The notes beneath the pieces are model-generated. The model saw only the letters and a list, made by a program, of their open reading frames with translations. It had not been told where the DNA came from and ran no database searches. A stretch of 64,000 nucleotides of DNA from a virus. The translations under genes and the position numbers were made by a program. Shown here piece after piece: positions 50,209 to 57,978 of this stretch (positions are counted from its first letter, which is position 1; each line of letters begins with the position of its first letter). Location: positions 1 through 64,000 of the IMG/VR virus record IMGVR_UViG_3300030102_006903; one strand, written 5' to 3'.

Positions 50209-51602
50209 TACTTCAGTTTATATACATTAAACTTTTGTTTTGGTTTCCAATTTTTTATTGCCTTTTCTATTCCATCTGCCATGCACTTGTTTTGGTATTT
50301 AGCATTCAATCCCATCTCACCTAAGAATTCTTTTCTACCTTTCTTTCCTGCCTTATCTCTTTCTTGAGGTGTTTTATCATACCAATACTTAATTGCATCT
50401 GCGACTTCATGTACATCTACCTTATCATCGATAATGTAAGGTGTTGGTATAGAACCAACCATAGTTTGAACTCTTGGCCATACTGGTTTTACCCACTCAC
50501 CATGAGTTACTTTATCTTCCCATTCTCTGTAATTATGAAGTGAACCGATTTGTTTATAATCATCTGCAGTAAAGTATTTTCCATTGGATTTCTTTTTGAA
50601 TCCACATTGGTCTTGCATACCACCAGTCACATTAACGATTATTGGTGTTTCTGCCATAACTGATTCAGCAGTTACTAAACCAAAACCTTCATTACCTGCG
50701 ATATTAATTGTACAATCTGCAATGTTATAAATGTAATTAAGTTCTTTTTGTGATATTCTTTCAGTTGAAAACTTTATATCACACTCAGGTGCAATTTTTT
50801 CTGCTACTTTAAATAGGTTTGTACCATTAGGGTCTTTTGGTGCAGTATGCATAATTAAACAAACCTTATCTTTATCTTCTTTTGGTAGAGTATCAACAAA
50901 CTTTTTAAACGCCCATATTACATCTGATGGTTGTTTTCTTTTGATGTTTCTGTTCATCCAAAATAAAATAAATTTATAATCTTTACCTGTGGTTACTTTA
51001 TCATGAAAATCTTTAGGTACTTCAACTTTTTTGTATGTTTCAGAATTGATACCATGTGGTACATAATCTACCTGCCAATCTTCAAGTGGTTTGATTGTAT
51101 TAGAATCAATCTTACCAACTCTACTTACAATACCATAAGTTTGTCTTGAAATACATCCTAACCAATCACAACTTTCGTAGTAATCTCTATTGTAATCGGG
51201 GTCTGGTAAATCATCCCATATATGATAAAACAGAATAGGAATATTTTGTCTTATTTCTGATTCCATTTCATACAACCACTTCCAATATCTAGGGTCTGTA
51301 AAGTGTAGAATTGCATCTGGTTGATGTCTCATAATTAGTTCTCTTAGAATATTAGCATCACCATAACCAGTCCAAGGAATGATTTTTAGAGAGGCATCTT
51401 CAATGCCAGTTTCTTTTCTGACATCAGCTCCTAAATCAATTTCTTTACCTTTTTCTGGATGATTAACTGCTGCTCCTAATTGTACCCAATGAAATTTATC
51501 CAAAGTACCTAATACGAATTCTTTGGAAACAGTTGCTATACCTGATGACATTCTCAGGTCATCTGATAATAGAAGAATCTTCTTCTTTTTGTCTTTTGCC
51601 AT
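50208..51602 (-). CDS. Family 4 glycosyltransferase (phage type)
   Basis: 464 aa. LLSDDLRMSSGIATVSKEFV at the start is typical of phage GT-B enzymes, and AGNEGFGLVTAESVMAETPII is the donor site. First gene of the sugar operon, lacking an obvious promoter of its own; it follows the small genes at 51.6-51.95 kb. Confidence 0.88.
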   Translation of the reverse strand: MAKDKKKKILLLSDDLRMSSGIATVSKEFVLGTLDKFHWVQLGAAVNHPEKGKEIDLGADVRKETGIEDASLKIIPWTGYGDANILRELIMRHQPDAILHFTDPRYWKWLYEMESEIRQNIPILFYHIWDDLPDPDYNRDYYESCDWLGCISRQTYGIVSRVGKIDSNTIKPLEDWQVDYVPHGINSETYKKVEVPKDFHDKVTTGKDYKFILFWMNRNIKRKQPSDVIWAFKKFVDTLPKEDKDKVCLIMHTAPKDPNGTNLFKVAEKIAPECDIKFSTERISQKELNYIYNIADCTINIAGNEGFGLVTAESVMAETPIIVNVTGGMQDQCGFKKKSNGKYFTADDYKQIGSLHNYREWEDKVTHGEWVKPVWPRVQTMVGSIPTPYIIDDKVDVHEVADAIKYWYDKTPQERDKAGKKGRKEFLGEMGLNAKYQNKCMADGIEKAIKNWKPKQKFNVYKLK

Positions 51603-51612
51603 TAACCTTTAT

Positions 51613-51753
51613 TTAAATTGTTCTAAATCTTCTTCGGTTATTCAACTGTACTCTCATCGTGTTTCCGAGATATTGTTTTGTTTTAACTCTATCGTTAAAT
51701 TCTTCACGAGTTTGATTAAGTTGAGTATTACCGTTATCTTGTTGTTGTCTCAT
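51613..51753 (-). CDS. Small basic Gln/Arg-rich protein (46 aa)
   Basis: 46 codons from ATG 51753 to TAA 51613-51615, in the 153-bp gap before the GT operon. Gln/Asn/Arg-rich, for example RQQQDNGNTQLNQTREE, with an Arg-rich tail. Ends 10 nt before the GT4 start and begins right after the RHH gene, so it looks like part of that transcript. Confidence 0.6.
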   Translation of the reverse strand: MRQQQDNGNTQLNQTREEFNDRVKTKQYLGNTMRVQLNNRRRFRTI

Positions 51754-51755
51754 GC

Positions 51756-51950
51756 TTAAAATTGTGAACCACTAACTTGTAGGTTCTCGTAATTGTTAAT
51801 TTCAGTTCTAAAATCTTCGTCCTCAATATACTTGTCAACTGAACGATTAACAAGTTTCTGAAGTGTGATATTGGAATCAAATGAAATCCTTTTAAATTTT
51901 GAGTAAATATCTTTAATGATTTTTACTGTTGTTAATTTTGTATCTGCCAT
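51756..51950 (-). CDS. Ribbon-helix-helix DNA-binding regulator
   Basis: 64 aa. TTVKIIKDIYSKFKRIS forms the strand and first helix, and ITLQKLVNRSVDKYIED the second, as in Arc/MetJ and CopG proteins. It would bind DNA as a dimer. With an SD (GGAGAG) and a TATATTTATA motif upstream, and placed at the head of the sugar operon, it may repress its own promoter or that operon. Confidence 0.78.
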   Translation of the reverse strand: MADTKLTTVKIIKDIYSKFKRISFDSNITLQKLVNRSVDKYIEDEDFRTEINNYENLQVSGSQF

Positions 51951-51972
51951 AACTCTCCAATTTGTTATTTTA

Positions 51973-51982
51973 TATAAATATA
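51973..51982 (-). promoter_or_regulatory. TATATTTATA motif (candidate promoter for RHH gene)
   Basis: TATATTTATA on the minus strand within an AT alternation, 22 nt before ATG 51950 and its GGAGAG SD. The surrounding AT-repeat lowers confidence. Confidence 0.35.
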
Positions 51983-52014
51983 TATAAATTTATAAAAAGT
52001 ACAAAAAATGTTAA

Positions 52015-52875
52015 TTAATTCCATGCAGAACAAAGACCTCTTTGTTTAAATTCGCACCAATCACAATGTCTACCTTTTGTATGAGGAAATACTTCTTGTA
52101 TAACATTTCCTCCTTCATCAAATACAGAATCAACAAATCCCATGAACCCATCCCATGCTCTTTTTACTGAAGGTTTACCATTTGCTGGTACAAACTTGGA
52201 TATTCTTGGAATAGGAAATTCGTAATTTTCGTTTATCTTTCTTTTTAGGATTTGATATTCTACTTTAATTTTATCTAAAGGTATATCGTATTTCTCAGAG
52301 TAAAACTTTTTATATAGTAACATCTGAGAAGTTTTTATTTTGTTTGCTTTTTGATATTTGTTCCAACCTCTTGTAGATGTTTTCAAATCTATGATAACAT
52401 ATTCTTGGGTGGTTTTATCTTTTAGTAATACATCAATAAACCCAACAAAATTTACACCTTCTTTAATTTTTGCGTTCAGAACTTGTTCTATTGCAACTAA
52501 TTCAAAACCACTCTTGGTGTATAATTTATCTAATTTTTTTGTGAAGTATGATAATATTAGTTTACCATCTTGAAAGAATTCACCTAACTCTTCTTTTTTA
52601 CATGGATACATTCCTTCATCCATCTTTTCTGATTCTTTCTTAAAATGTTCTACCATTTGATTGTACAACATTGTTTCTAAATCTAATTGCAGTGCCTGTT
52701 TCTTGGTTACATTATACATAACATCCAAAAAGTGTTGGATGGTTTCGTGCATTGCACTACCGAAAATTGTGTGGATATTTGCTGAAGAAGTTCCTAACTT
52801 ATCAATATAATTTAGTTTATATTGTTCTTGACAAGTTGAGTACATTCCATATTGTGAGTAACTTACTCTCGCCAT
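52015..52875 (-). CDS. Cas4/AddB-like PD-(D/E)XK nuclease with Fe-S cysteines
   Basis: 286 aa. Active-site pattern GFIDVLL followed by VIIDLKTS (D and DxK). C15 together with C271, C274 and C282 would hold a [4Fe-4S] cluster, the staple seen in Cas4 and AddB/RecB nucleases. It probably degrades or trims DNA ends during recombination-dependent replication. It has its own Bacteroidota-type promoter. Confidence 0.88.
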   Translation of the reverse strand: MARVSYSQYGMYSTCQEQYKLNYIDKLGTSSANIHTIFGSAMHETIQHFLDVMYNVTKKQALQLDLETMLYNQMVEHFKKESEKMDEGMYPCKKEELGEFFQDGKLILSYFTKKLDKLYTKSGFELVAIEQVLNAKIKEGVNFVGFIDVLLKDKTTQEYVIIDLKTSTRGWNKYQKANKIKTSQMLLYKKFYSEKYDIPLDKIKVEYQILKRKINENYEFPIPRISKFVPANGKPSVKRAWDGFMGFVDSVFDEGGNVIQEVFPHTKGRHCDWCEFKQRGLCSAWN

Positions 52876-52894
52876 AATACTTTTATTTACTATG

Positions 52895-52926
52895 TAAATA
52901 TACGAAAAATAACTGAAAAATCCAAA
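52895..52926 (-). promoter_or_regulatory. Bacteroidota-type promoter for the Cas4-like nuclease
   Basis: TTTGG (52926-52922), 19-nt spacer ending TTTCG, TATATTTA (52902-52895) on the minus strand. No SD before ATG 52875. Confidence 0.8.
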
Positions 52927-52928
52927 TT

Positions 52929-54185
52929 TTAGATGGACTTTTTTCCTTCTATTTTAACTGGTGATATATCTTCAAATTTACCACCATGTAACTCTTCAAT
53001 TTTTCTTATATGTTTTGTTCTCCAATCAGTCGATACTGTCGATTCATCAAACTTTTCATAGGATTCCATATAATCAATCATAGCATCAATTTCATTTTGT
53101 GTTTTTTGTGGATATTTCTTTTTACTTTTATTTAAGAAAATCTTTATTTTATCTTTTTCTACTTGAGATATTTCTGCTAATGAAAATTCTGCTGGAGACC
53201 AAGCATAATAAAAATCAATATGTTCTGAGGTTTTTATGTGTTCCTTTTTTAACATATATTCAATAAAATCAAATATATGATAAACATTCATTATTGTTGT
53301 TGTATATTGAAACCCATACATTATACCCTGTCCAATCTCAAATGGGGTTTTTGGTTCAGCATATTTTTTTATTATTTCTAAATTACTTTCAAATCTCTTA
53401 GTATTAAAACCAGTCCTTTGATATTCACCAACCTTTCCAATACCATCACATGAAATCGATAAGTAAACTCTTTCAAATCCCCTCCATAAATCGATTAAAC
53501 TTTGTTCATCATATTTTATTACTGATAAGTTTGTATTATAATGTATTGATAATTTTCTAAGTTCTTTCGTTTCACCTTTCCAAAACATGGTATGAATTTT
53601 CATATTTTCATGCAGATGTTTTAAAACTTTGAAATGTTCTGGCATTATAAGAGGTTCACCACCAGCAAAATAAAAACTTTTAATGTTACTTAAATGAGGG
53701 ATTAAATCTTCAACAATCGTTTCACTTGCTCTAATTACTTTAGTTTTTTTATCTAAGTTATTAAATGGATGTAATTTTTTATAATCCTCATACCAGTTTG
53801 AAGAAAAATCATGATTACACATTCTACATTTAAAATTACATAAATTAGAAAATCTTATATCGATATGTTGAAAATCTGATGGTACTGAAAAATCATCTGC
53901 AACTTCTGGTTGTACCCATAAAGAGTTTTTATTGAAATCTATTCTTGGTGAGTGGCCTGTACTATCTTCTCGTTTGTAACAAATATCACAAGCCTTATTT
54001 CTTTTCCCCTCCAACATATCCTTTCTAAGGTTTTTCATTTGTGGAGAATTGAATGCGTTTTCAATACTCATCTTTTGCAGATTAAGTGCTTCATCAAAAC
54101 CTCCTGCGATACAACAAGGTTTTACTTCACCATCCGCTTGTGAATACAAATGTAGAAAGGGTAATTTACAATATGTGGAACTCAT
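52929..54185 (-). CDS. Radical SAM protein with twitch-type auxiliary cysteines
   Basis: 418 aa. The cluster-binding motif CNFKCRMC (C116, C120, C123) and FAGGEPLI mark a radical SAM enzyme. Extra Cys at 6, 24, 25, 66 and 69 (KPCC, CDIC) fit an auxiliary Fe-S cluster, as in twitch/SPASM proteins that modify peptides or sugars. The protein lies between the clamp-loader and nuclease genes, far from any recognisable precursor peptide. The phage ferredoxin could reduce it. Confidence 0.88.
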   Translation of the reverse strand: MSSTYCKLPFLHLYSQADGEVKPCCIAGGFDEALNLQKMSIENAFNSPQMKNLRKDMLEGKRNKACDICYKREDSTGHSPRIDFNKNSLWVQPEVADDFSVPSDFQHIDIRFSNLCNFKCRMCNHDFSSNWYEDYKKLHPFNNLDKKTKVIRASETIVEDLIPHLSNIKSFYFAGGEPLIMPEHFKVLKHLHENMKIHTMFWKGETKELRKLSIHYNTNLSVIKYDEQSLIDLWRGFERVYLSISCDGIGKVGEYQRTGFNTKRFESNLEIIKKYAEPKTPFEIGQGIMYGFQYTTTIMNVYHIFDFIEYMLKKEHIKTSEHIDFYYAWSPAEFSLAEISQVEKDKIKIFLNKSKKKYPQKTQNEIDAMIDYMESYEKFDESTVSTDWRTKHIRKIEELHGGKFEDISPVKIEGKKSI

Positions 54186-54631
54186 ACCTTTAATTTTAAC
54201 TTTGTGATTTGCTTCTTTTCAACACCATACTTCTCACATAAATATTTAATATTTTCTCTTCCCTCTCGTGTTGCATAAAGAATTTCACAATAATCAAGTG
54301 CCTCAGAGGAAGAACATTGGAAATCTTGTTGAATTAACTCCAATAAGAAACTTTCATACTTAGTTTCTTTCTTTCCTTTAGTGTATTTTAAGTAATACCT
54401 TCCCTTAGGCAACAATCCAATTAAAAGTTGATATAGTTGTTTAGGTTCTAATGTTTGTGTAAATGGTTGGATTTCTGATATAGTTTCAATCCAATCTGAA
54501 TTCATAGATAAGAAACGATGAATCATGTAGTTACTCCATGTTTTCTTATCACTTTCTTCAAGTTTATCCCAATAATTGGGGTCTTGAAATTGTGTAACTG
54601 CTTTTATATGGTCAAATAATGTTTTAGCCAT
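54182..54631 (-). CDS. 62: Clamp-loader small subunit (gp62-like)
   Basis: 149 aa. FDHIKAVTQFQDPNYWDKL and NYMIHRFLSMN match the start of gp62 in T4-like marine phages. With gp44 it opens the gp45 clamp and loads it on DNA. It is the same size range as cyanophage gp62. In T4 the 44 and 62 genes adjoin; here four genes and a promoter lie between. Confidence 0.85.
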   Translation of the reverse strand: MAKTLFDHIKAVTQFQDPNYWDKLEESDKKTWSNYMIHRFLSMNSDWIETISEIQPFTQTLEPKQLYQLLIGLLPKGRYYLKYTKGKKETKYESFLLELIQQDFQCSSSEALDYCEILYATREGRENIKYLCEKYGVEKKQITKLKLKV

Positions 54632-54890
54632 CTAAATCTGTAATTACAGGTTTTAATTCTTCTGGTAATAATTCCTTACAAATCTCACCACAATCACCAC
54701 AGAGATATAACTCAACTGGTATGATTGCATCTTTTGCTTGACCTGTAACTAATCTTGATATTTTTAAAAATTTATTTGCAGGAATAAATACTGACCCATT
54801 ACATTCTTGACAAGTCATTTCCTTTGCATCTTTTAAATCTACTTTTGGTTGTTGAGGTGGTTGTCCTCCTCCTCCTAATATTTGTGCCAT
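54624..54890 (-). CDS. Zinc-ribbon-like protein (88 aa)
   Basis: 88 aa. A Gly/Pro/Gln-rich start, then CQECNG and later CGDCGE, the four Cys of a zinc ribbon. It overlaps gp62 by 8 nt. I recall small Cys-rich proteins at this place in T4-like marine phages. May bind DNA or a replication protein. Confidence 0.8.
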   Translation of the reverse strand: MAQILGGGGQPPQQPKVDLKDAKEMTCQECNGSVFIPANKFLKISRLVTGQAKDAIIPVELYLCGDCGEICKELLPEELKPVITDLDG

Positions 54891-54902
54891 ATTATTATTT
54901 GT

Positions 54903-55121
54903 TTAATCGAACCACTGGTCTCTATTCGTCTTTATTTTATGAATACCAGTCTTTCTAAGTGTATCTCTTTTCTTTTCTTTGAACTCTTGTACTTTTTTCT
55001 TAAAGTTTTTCTTTTTGAATGCCTCTACACCATCAAGATATTCTAAAAAAGAATCAAAATCTTCTTTTCCTAACTTATCAAGTTGTTCATCAGTTAAAGG
55101 GTTTTTAGGGTCGTACTTCAT
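54903..55121 (-). CDS. Small basic helical protein (72 aa)
   Basis: 72 aa, Lys-rich helix (EAFKKKNFKKKVQEFKEKK) after an acidic start (PLTDEQLDKLGKEDF). Perhaps a DNA- or RNA-binding factor. It has its own promoter within the thioredoxin 3' end. Confidence 0.78.
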   Translation of the reverse strand: MKYDPKNPLTDEQLDKLGKEDFDSFLEYLDGVEAFKKKNFKKKVQEFKEKKRDTLRKTGIHKIKTNRDQWFD

Positions 55122-55139
55122 GTTTTATAATTTATATTA

Positions 55140-55171
55140 CAAATATAGTAAAAATATTTGAATTATCCAAA
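55140..55171 (-). promoter_or_regulatory. Bacteroidota-type promoter for the 72-aa gene
   Basis: TTTGG (55171-55167), 19-nt spacer, TATATTTG (55147-55140) on the minus strand. The -33 box overlaps the last codons and stop of the thioredoxin gene. Confidence 0.75.
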
Positions 55172-55471
55172 TAATTTATCAAAAACTTTTTGAACTATTT
55201 CTTTTTCGTTTCCAAATTCTTTATGTACTTCTTTTCCATTTTTGAATGCAACCACCATTGGAATATTAGTTAAATCAATCAAACTTCTACTCTGTGGAGA
55301 TACATCTGGATTTATAAGTATAAAGGGAATATTTTTATGTTCTTTTGAAACTCTTTCATACTCTGGTTTTAAAATATCACAATTACCACACCAATCAGTG
55401 CCAAACATTACCATTAGTTTAGGTTGTGTTCTCAATAAAACATCGAGTGAATCTGTTTCTAATTTTATCAT
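55163..55471 (-). CDS. Thioredoxin-fold protein (CGNC)
   Basis: 102 aa from ATG 55471 (ATGA overlap with gp44). Active site WCGNC (C28, C31) and the cis-Pro NIPMVVAFKNG. Likely a cytosolic dithiol reductant for phage ribonucleotide reductase or a partner of the polymerase, as thioredoxin is in T7. No reductase gene was seen in this window. Confidence 0.9.
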   Translation of the reverse strand: MIKLETDSLDVLLRTQPKLMVMFGTDWCGNCDILKPEYERVSKEHKNIPFILINPDVSPQSRSLIDLTNIPMVVAFKNGKEVHKEFGNEKEIVQKVFDKLFG

Positions 55472-56415
55472 AAAATACCAACAATCTGAATTATACAACT
55501 CATGAAAGTAATTTCTTTATCTACAACTAATGCATCTTTATGTTGTGCCTCTGAAAGAATAAGAATAATATTAGAAGTATTACCACCACCATATTCATCT
55601 ACTTTTTCGTAAAGGAAAGAATATAGTTCTGTAAAATCTTGTATTCTTGCATCTGCAACTGCCTGTCTAATATCCTTCCATTTATTCTTTTTATCATTTT
55701 TAGATTTAAGAATTTCAACTACCTTTGATTTAATATCTGAATCAATTACAGAGGTTGTGTTAATCTTTAATTGTCCTTTGGTAGAATTTAATTGACAAGT
55801 ATTAATAATCTTTCTAATATCAGGATATGAACTGTCAATGATAGGTACAAGGTCTGTTGGTTGGAAACTAACTCCTTCTTTACCCAAAATCTGTGAGATT
55901 TGTACCGCAACATCTTTTTTAGTTGGTGGTACGATTTGGAAAGTTTGACATCTACTTTGTATTGGGTCAATAACTTTCTCAACATAATTACAAGTTAGGA
56001 TAAATCTACAATGTTTTGAGAATGTTTCCATCAAGTTTCTAAGGATTGCTTGTGCATTTGGTGTCATGTAATCAAACTCATCTAAGATGATTACTTTCAT
56101 ATCCTTAAAACCAATCGTGGAAGCAAAACCTTTTACTTTATTTCTAACAGTATCTACATTATTCTCATCAGATGCATTTATAATGATATAATCACAACTA
56201 ATTGAATTAACAATTAATCTTGCTAAGGTTGTTTTACCTGTACCTGCCTTACCAAAAAATAAAAGGTGAGGTACATCTCCACTTTGAAGATAATCACTTA
56301 CCTTTTGTTTTAGATGTTCATTACCAACATATTCTGTTAGTTTACGAGGTCTATACTTCTCAACCCATAGTGAGTTGTTTACCTCTTTACTTGTTGTATC
56401 TTCAAAGAATGACAT
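55468..56415 (-). CDS. 44: Clamp-loader large subunit (gp44/RFC-like AAA+)
   Basis: 315 aa. Walker A GKAGTGKT (55-62), Walker B VIILDEFD (108-115, DEFD as in T4 gp44 rather than DEAD), sensor FILTCN, and the SRC motif (QSRC) of clamp loaders. It uses ATP to place the gp45 ring on DNA. The C-terminal collar domain is present. Confidence 0.94.
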   Translation of the reverse strand: MSFFEDTTSKEVNNSLWVEKYRPRKLTEYVGNEHLKQKVSDYLQSGDVPHLLFFGKAGTGKTTLARLIVNSISCDYIIINASDENNVDTVRNKVKGFASTIGFKDMKVIILDEFDYMTPNAQAILRNLMETFSKHCRFILTCNYVEKVIDPIQSRCQTFQIVPPTKKDVAVQISQILGKEGVSFQPTDLVPIIDSSYPDIRKIINTCQLNSTKGQLKINTTSVIDSDIKSKVVEILKSKNDKKNKWKDIRQAVADARIQDFTELYSFLYEKVDEYGGGNTSNIILILSEAQHKDALVVDKEITFMSCIIQIVGIL

Positions 56416-56416
56416 A

Positions 56417-56629
56417 TTAAAATGAGGAGTTTTTAACTTCTTTACAGAAGTCTGATAATTTTTCTAATTTAGTTATGATAGATTGTTTTCTGTTTTCGTC
56501 AATTACACCAAGATTTAATTCTGATATAATATCATTTACTGATGATTGTACTATTAACAATCCATCTTCTTTTGAATTAAGAAAGTTTTCAGATACTCTG
56601 AACTTTCTTGCTATTTCTGTTAAATTCAT
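56417..56629 (-). CDS. Small helical protein next to the clamp loader (70 aa)
   Basis: 70 aa. N-terminal LTEIARKFRVSENFL resembles a helix-turn-helix start, then a long helix. Directly before gp44 with one base between them. Could regulate or bind the loader. Own promoter. Confidence 0.75.
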   Translation of the reverse strand: MNLTEIARKFRVSENFLNSKEDGLLIVQSSVNDIISELNLGVIDENRKQSIITKLEKLSDFCKEVKNSSF

Positions 56630-56652
56630 AATTTATATAATTTTAGTTGGTA

Positions 56653-56684
56653 CAAAGATACGAAATTTTTTTTTAATATCCAAG
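56653..56684 (-). promoter_or_regulatory. Bacteroidota-type promoter for the 70-aa gene and gp44
   Basis: CTTGG (56684-56680), 19-nt spacer ending TTTCG, TATCTTTG (56660-56653) on the minus strand. Confidence 0.75.
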
Positions 56685-57212
56685 TAATTTTAATATTTTT
56701 TTTACTGATTTTGGTCCTACTTTTATTGTATGATATGGAAATCCATTATCATCTAAAACTTGTTTACACAATTTATCAATTGCTACTGCTTGTTCGTAAT
56801 CTTGAAATCTTTCTTTATTATTGTGAACAGTATCACCTCTTTCTAAAAGGATATTAATATTATCATATTGATTGTGTAAATCAATTACCAAATTGTGAAA
56901 AGGTTCTCTGTAAAAACTTGCAGGATAACCTTTTGTGTAATATCTGTGATAAATAGTAGAGAAAAGGATTGGTGAATCGATGATTATATAATCAACTTTA
57001 CCATAACATTCTGCAATTCCTCTATGTTGATTTGCAAAAACATATAACTGGTCTGATATTGCTGGTATGTTTTTATCCCATGCTAATCTTTTTGGAAATT
57101 CGTATGGGTTATTACAACTTATATGTTGTTTTTTTAATTTATAAGTAACCCCATTTGCAATTGAGGATTTACCTATACCTGCTCCACCGAATAAATTAAT
57201 CAGTTTGCTCAT
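56673..57212 (-). CDS. P-loop nucleotide/nucleoside kinase-like protein
   Basis: 179 aa. Walker A GGAGIGKSS (9-17), then YIIIDSPIL as the Walker B/switch part and a C-terminal RFQDYEQAVAIDK. It resembles small AAA/dNMP-kinase-like phage proteins (NadR- or thymidylate-kinase-like fold). Could make dNTPs or phosphorylate another small molecule. Confidence 0.82.
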   Translation of the reverse strand: MSKLINLFGGAGIGKSSIANGVTYKLKKQHISCNNPYEFPKRLAWDKNIPAISDQLYVFANQHRGIAECYGKVDYIIIDSPILFSTIYHRYYTKGYPASFYREPFHNLVIDLHNQYDNINILLERGDTVHNNKERFQDYEQAVAIDKLCKQVLDDNGFPYHTIKVGPKSVKKILKLLGY

Positions 57213-57927
57213 ACTCTCTCCAATATCCTAAATCTTTTTTAAACCATTTTATATTTTTGTAATTGAAATAATTGAATAAATTTATTTTTAAAAAATTTAA
57301 ATATCCAAATTTCAAAAATCTTCTATTATCTTGTCCAATATATTCATTGAGTATTTTGAACCTTGATTTTGGTACCTCTTTCGATAACCAAAAATCTTCT
57401 GAATTTTGTAAAGTTTCATCGAACCCACCGAGTTCATTAAATTTCTTTTTAGAAATTAAAAAGAAACAACCTGTACAAAATGTGATTGGCATTATATTTC
57501 TCATCCAATCTAATATCTTATAAGTCCAAATAGATTTTTTATCATGAGTAGTTAATGATTTTTGTTTTACTGAAATGATATCGTATCTATTTAAATTTTT
57601 ATGTGCTTCATTTAAAACATTTCTACCTATAAGAACAGAATCAGCATCCATGAATAAAATGTAATCTGTTGATACAAATGTAGCACCATTATTTCTTGCA
57701 AAACCTACTTTACCACCTTGAACCACCTCTATTTGTAGATTAGAGAAATCCTCAGAGGCTTTTGATATATACTCAAGTGTTTTATCAGTAGAGTTATTAT
57801 CTGCAATTACAACTCGTAATACACCTTGGAAGTTTTGTCTTGATATTTTCCAAAGAGTATTGTAGATGTAGTTTTCCTCGTTATAACAAGGAATTATTAT
57901 TGTTAATAAATCAGTTATTGTTTTCAT
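57196..57927 (-). CDS. Family 2 glycosyltransferase
   Basis: 243 aa from ATG 57927; a longer frame would run through the terminator hairpin. TIIIPCYNEENYI and VVIADNNSTDKTLEYI are GT2 hallmarks, and LFMDADS carries the DxD. A hydrophobic C-terminal part (LNFLKINLFNYFNY) may touch the membrane. Isolated from the sugar operon. Confidence 0.9.
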   Translation of the reverse strand: MKTITDLLTIIIPCYNEENYIYNTLWKISRQNFQGVLRVVIADNNSTDKTLEYISKASEDFSNLQIEVVQGGKVGFARNNGATFVSTDYILFMDADSVLIGRNVLNEAHKNLNRYDIISVKQKSLTTHDKKSIWTYKILDWMRNIMPITFCTGCFFLISKKKFNELGGFDETLQNSEDFWLSKEVPKSRFKILNEYIGQDNRRFLKFGYLNFLKINLFNYFNYKNIKWFKKDLGYWREYEQTD

Positions 57928-57939
57928 GTGAAAAGAAAG

Positions 57940-57959
57940 TGGGGGAGTTTCCTCCCCCA
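57940..57959 (-). terminator. Intrinsic terminator after the TonB-dependent receptor
   Basis: Perfect 8-bp stem TGGGGGAG/CTCCCCCA with a 4-nt loop, followed on the minus strand by CTTTCTTTTC. It is the strongest G/C hairpin in the window and ends the receptor transcript before the glycosyltransferase gene. Confidence 0.88.
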
Positions 57960-57978
57960 ATATTTCTTTAGGTTGTTT

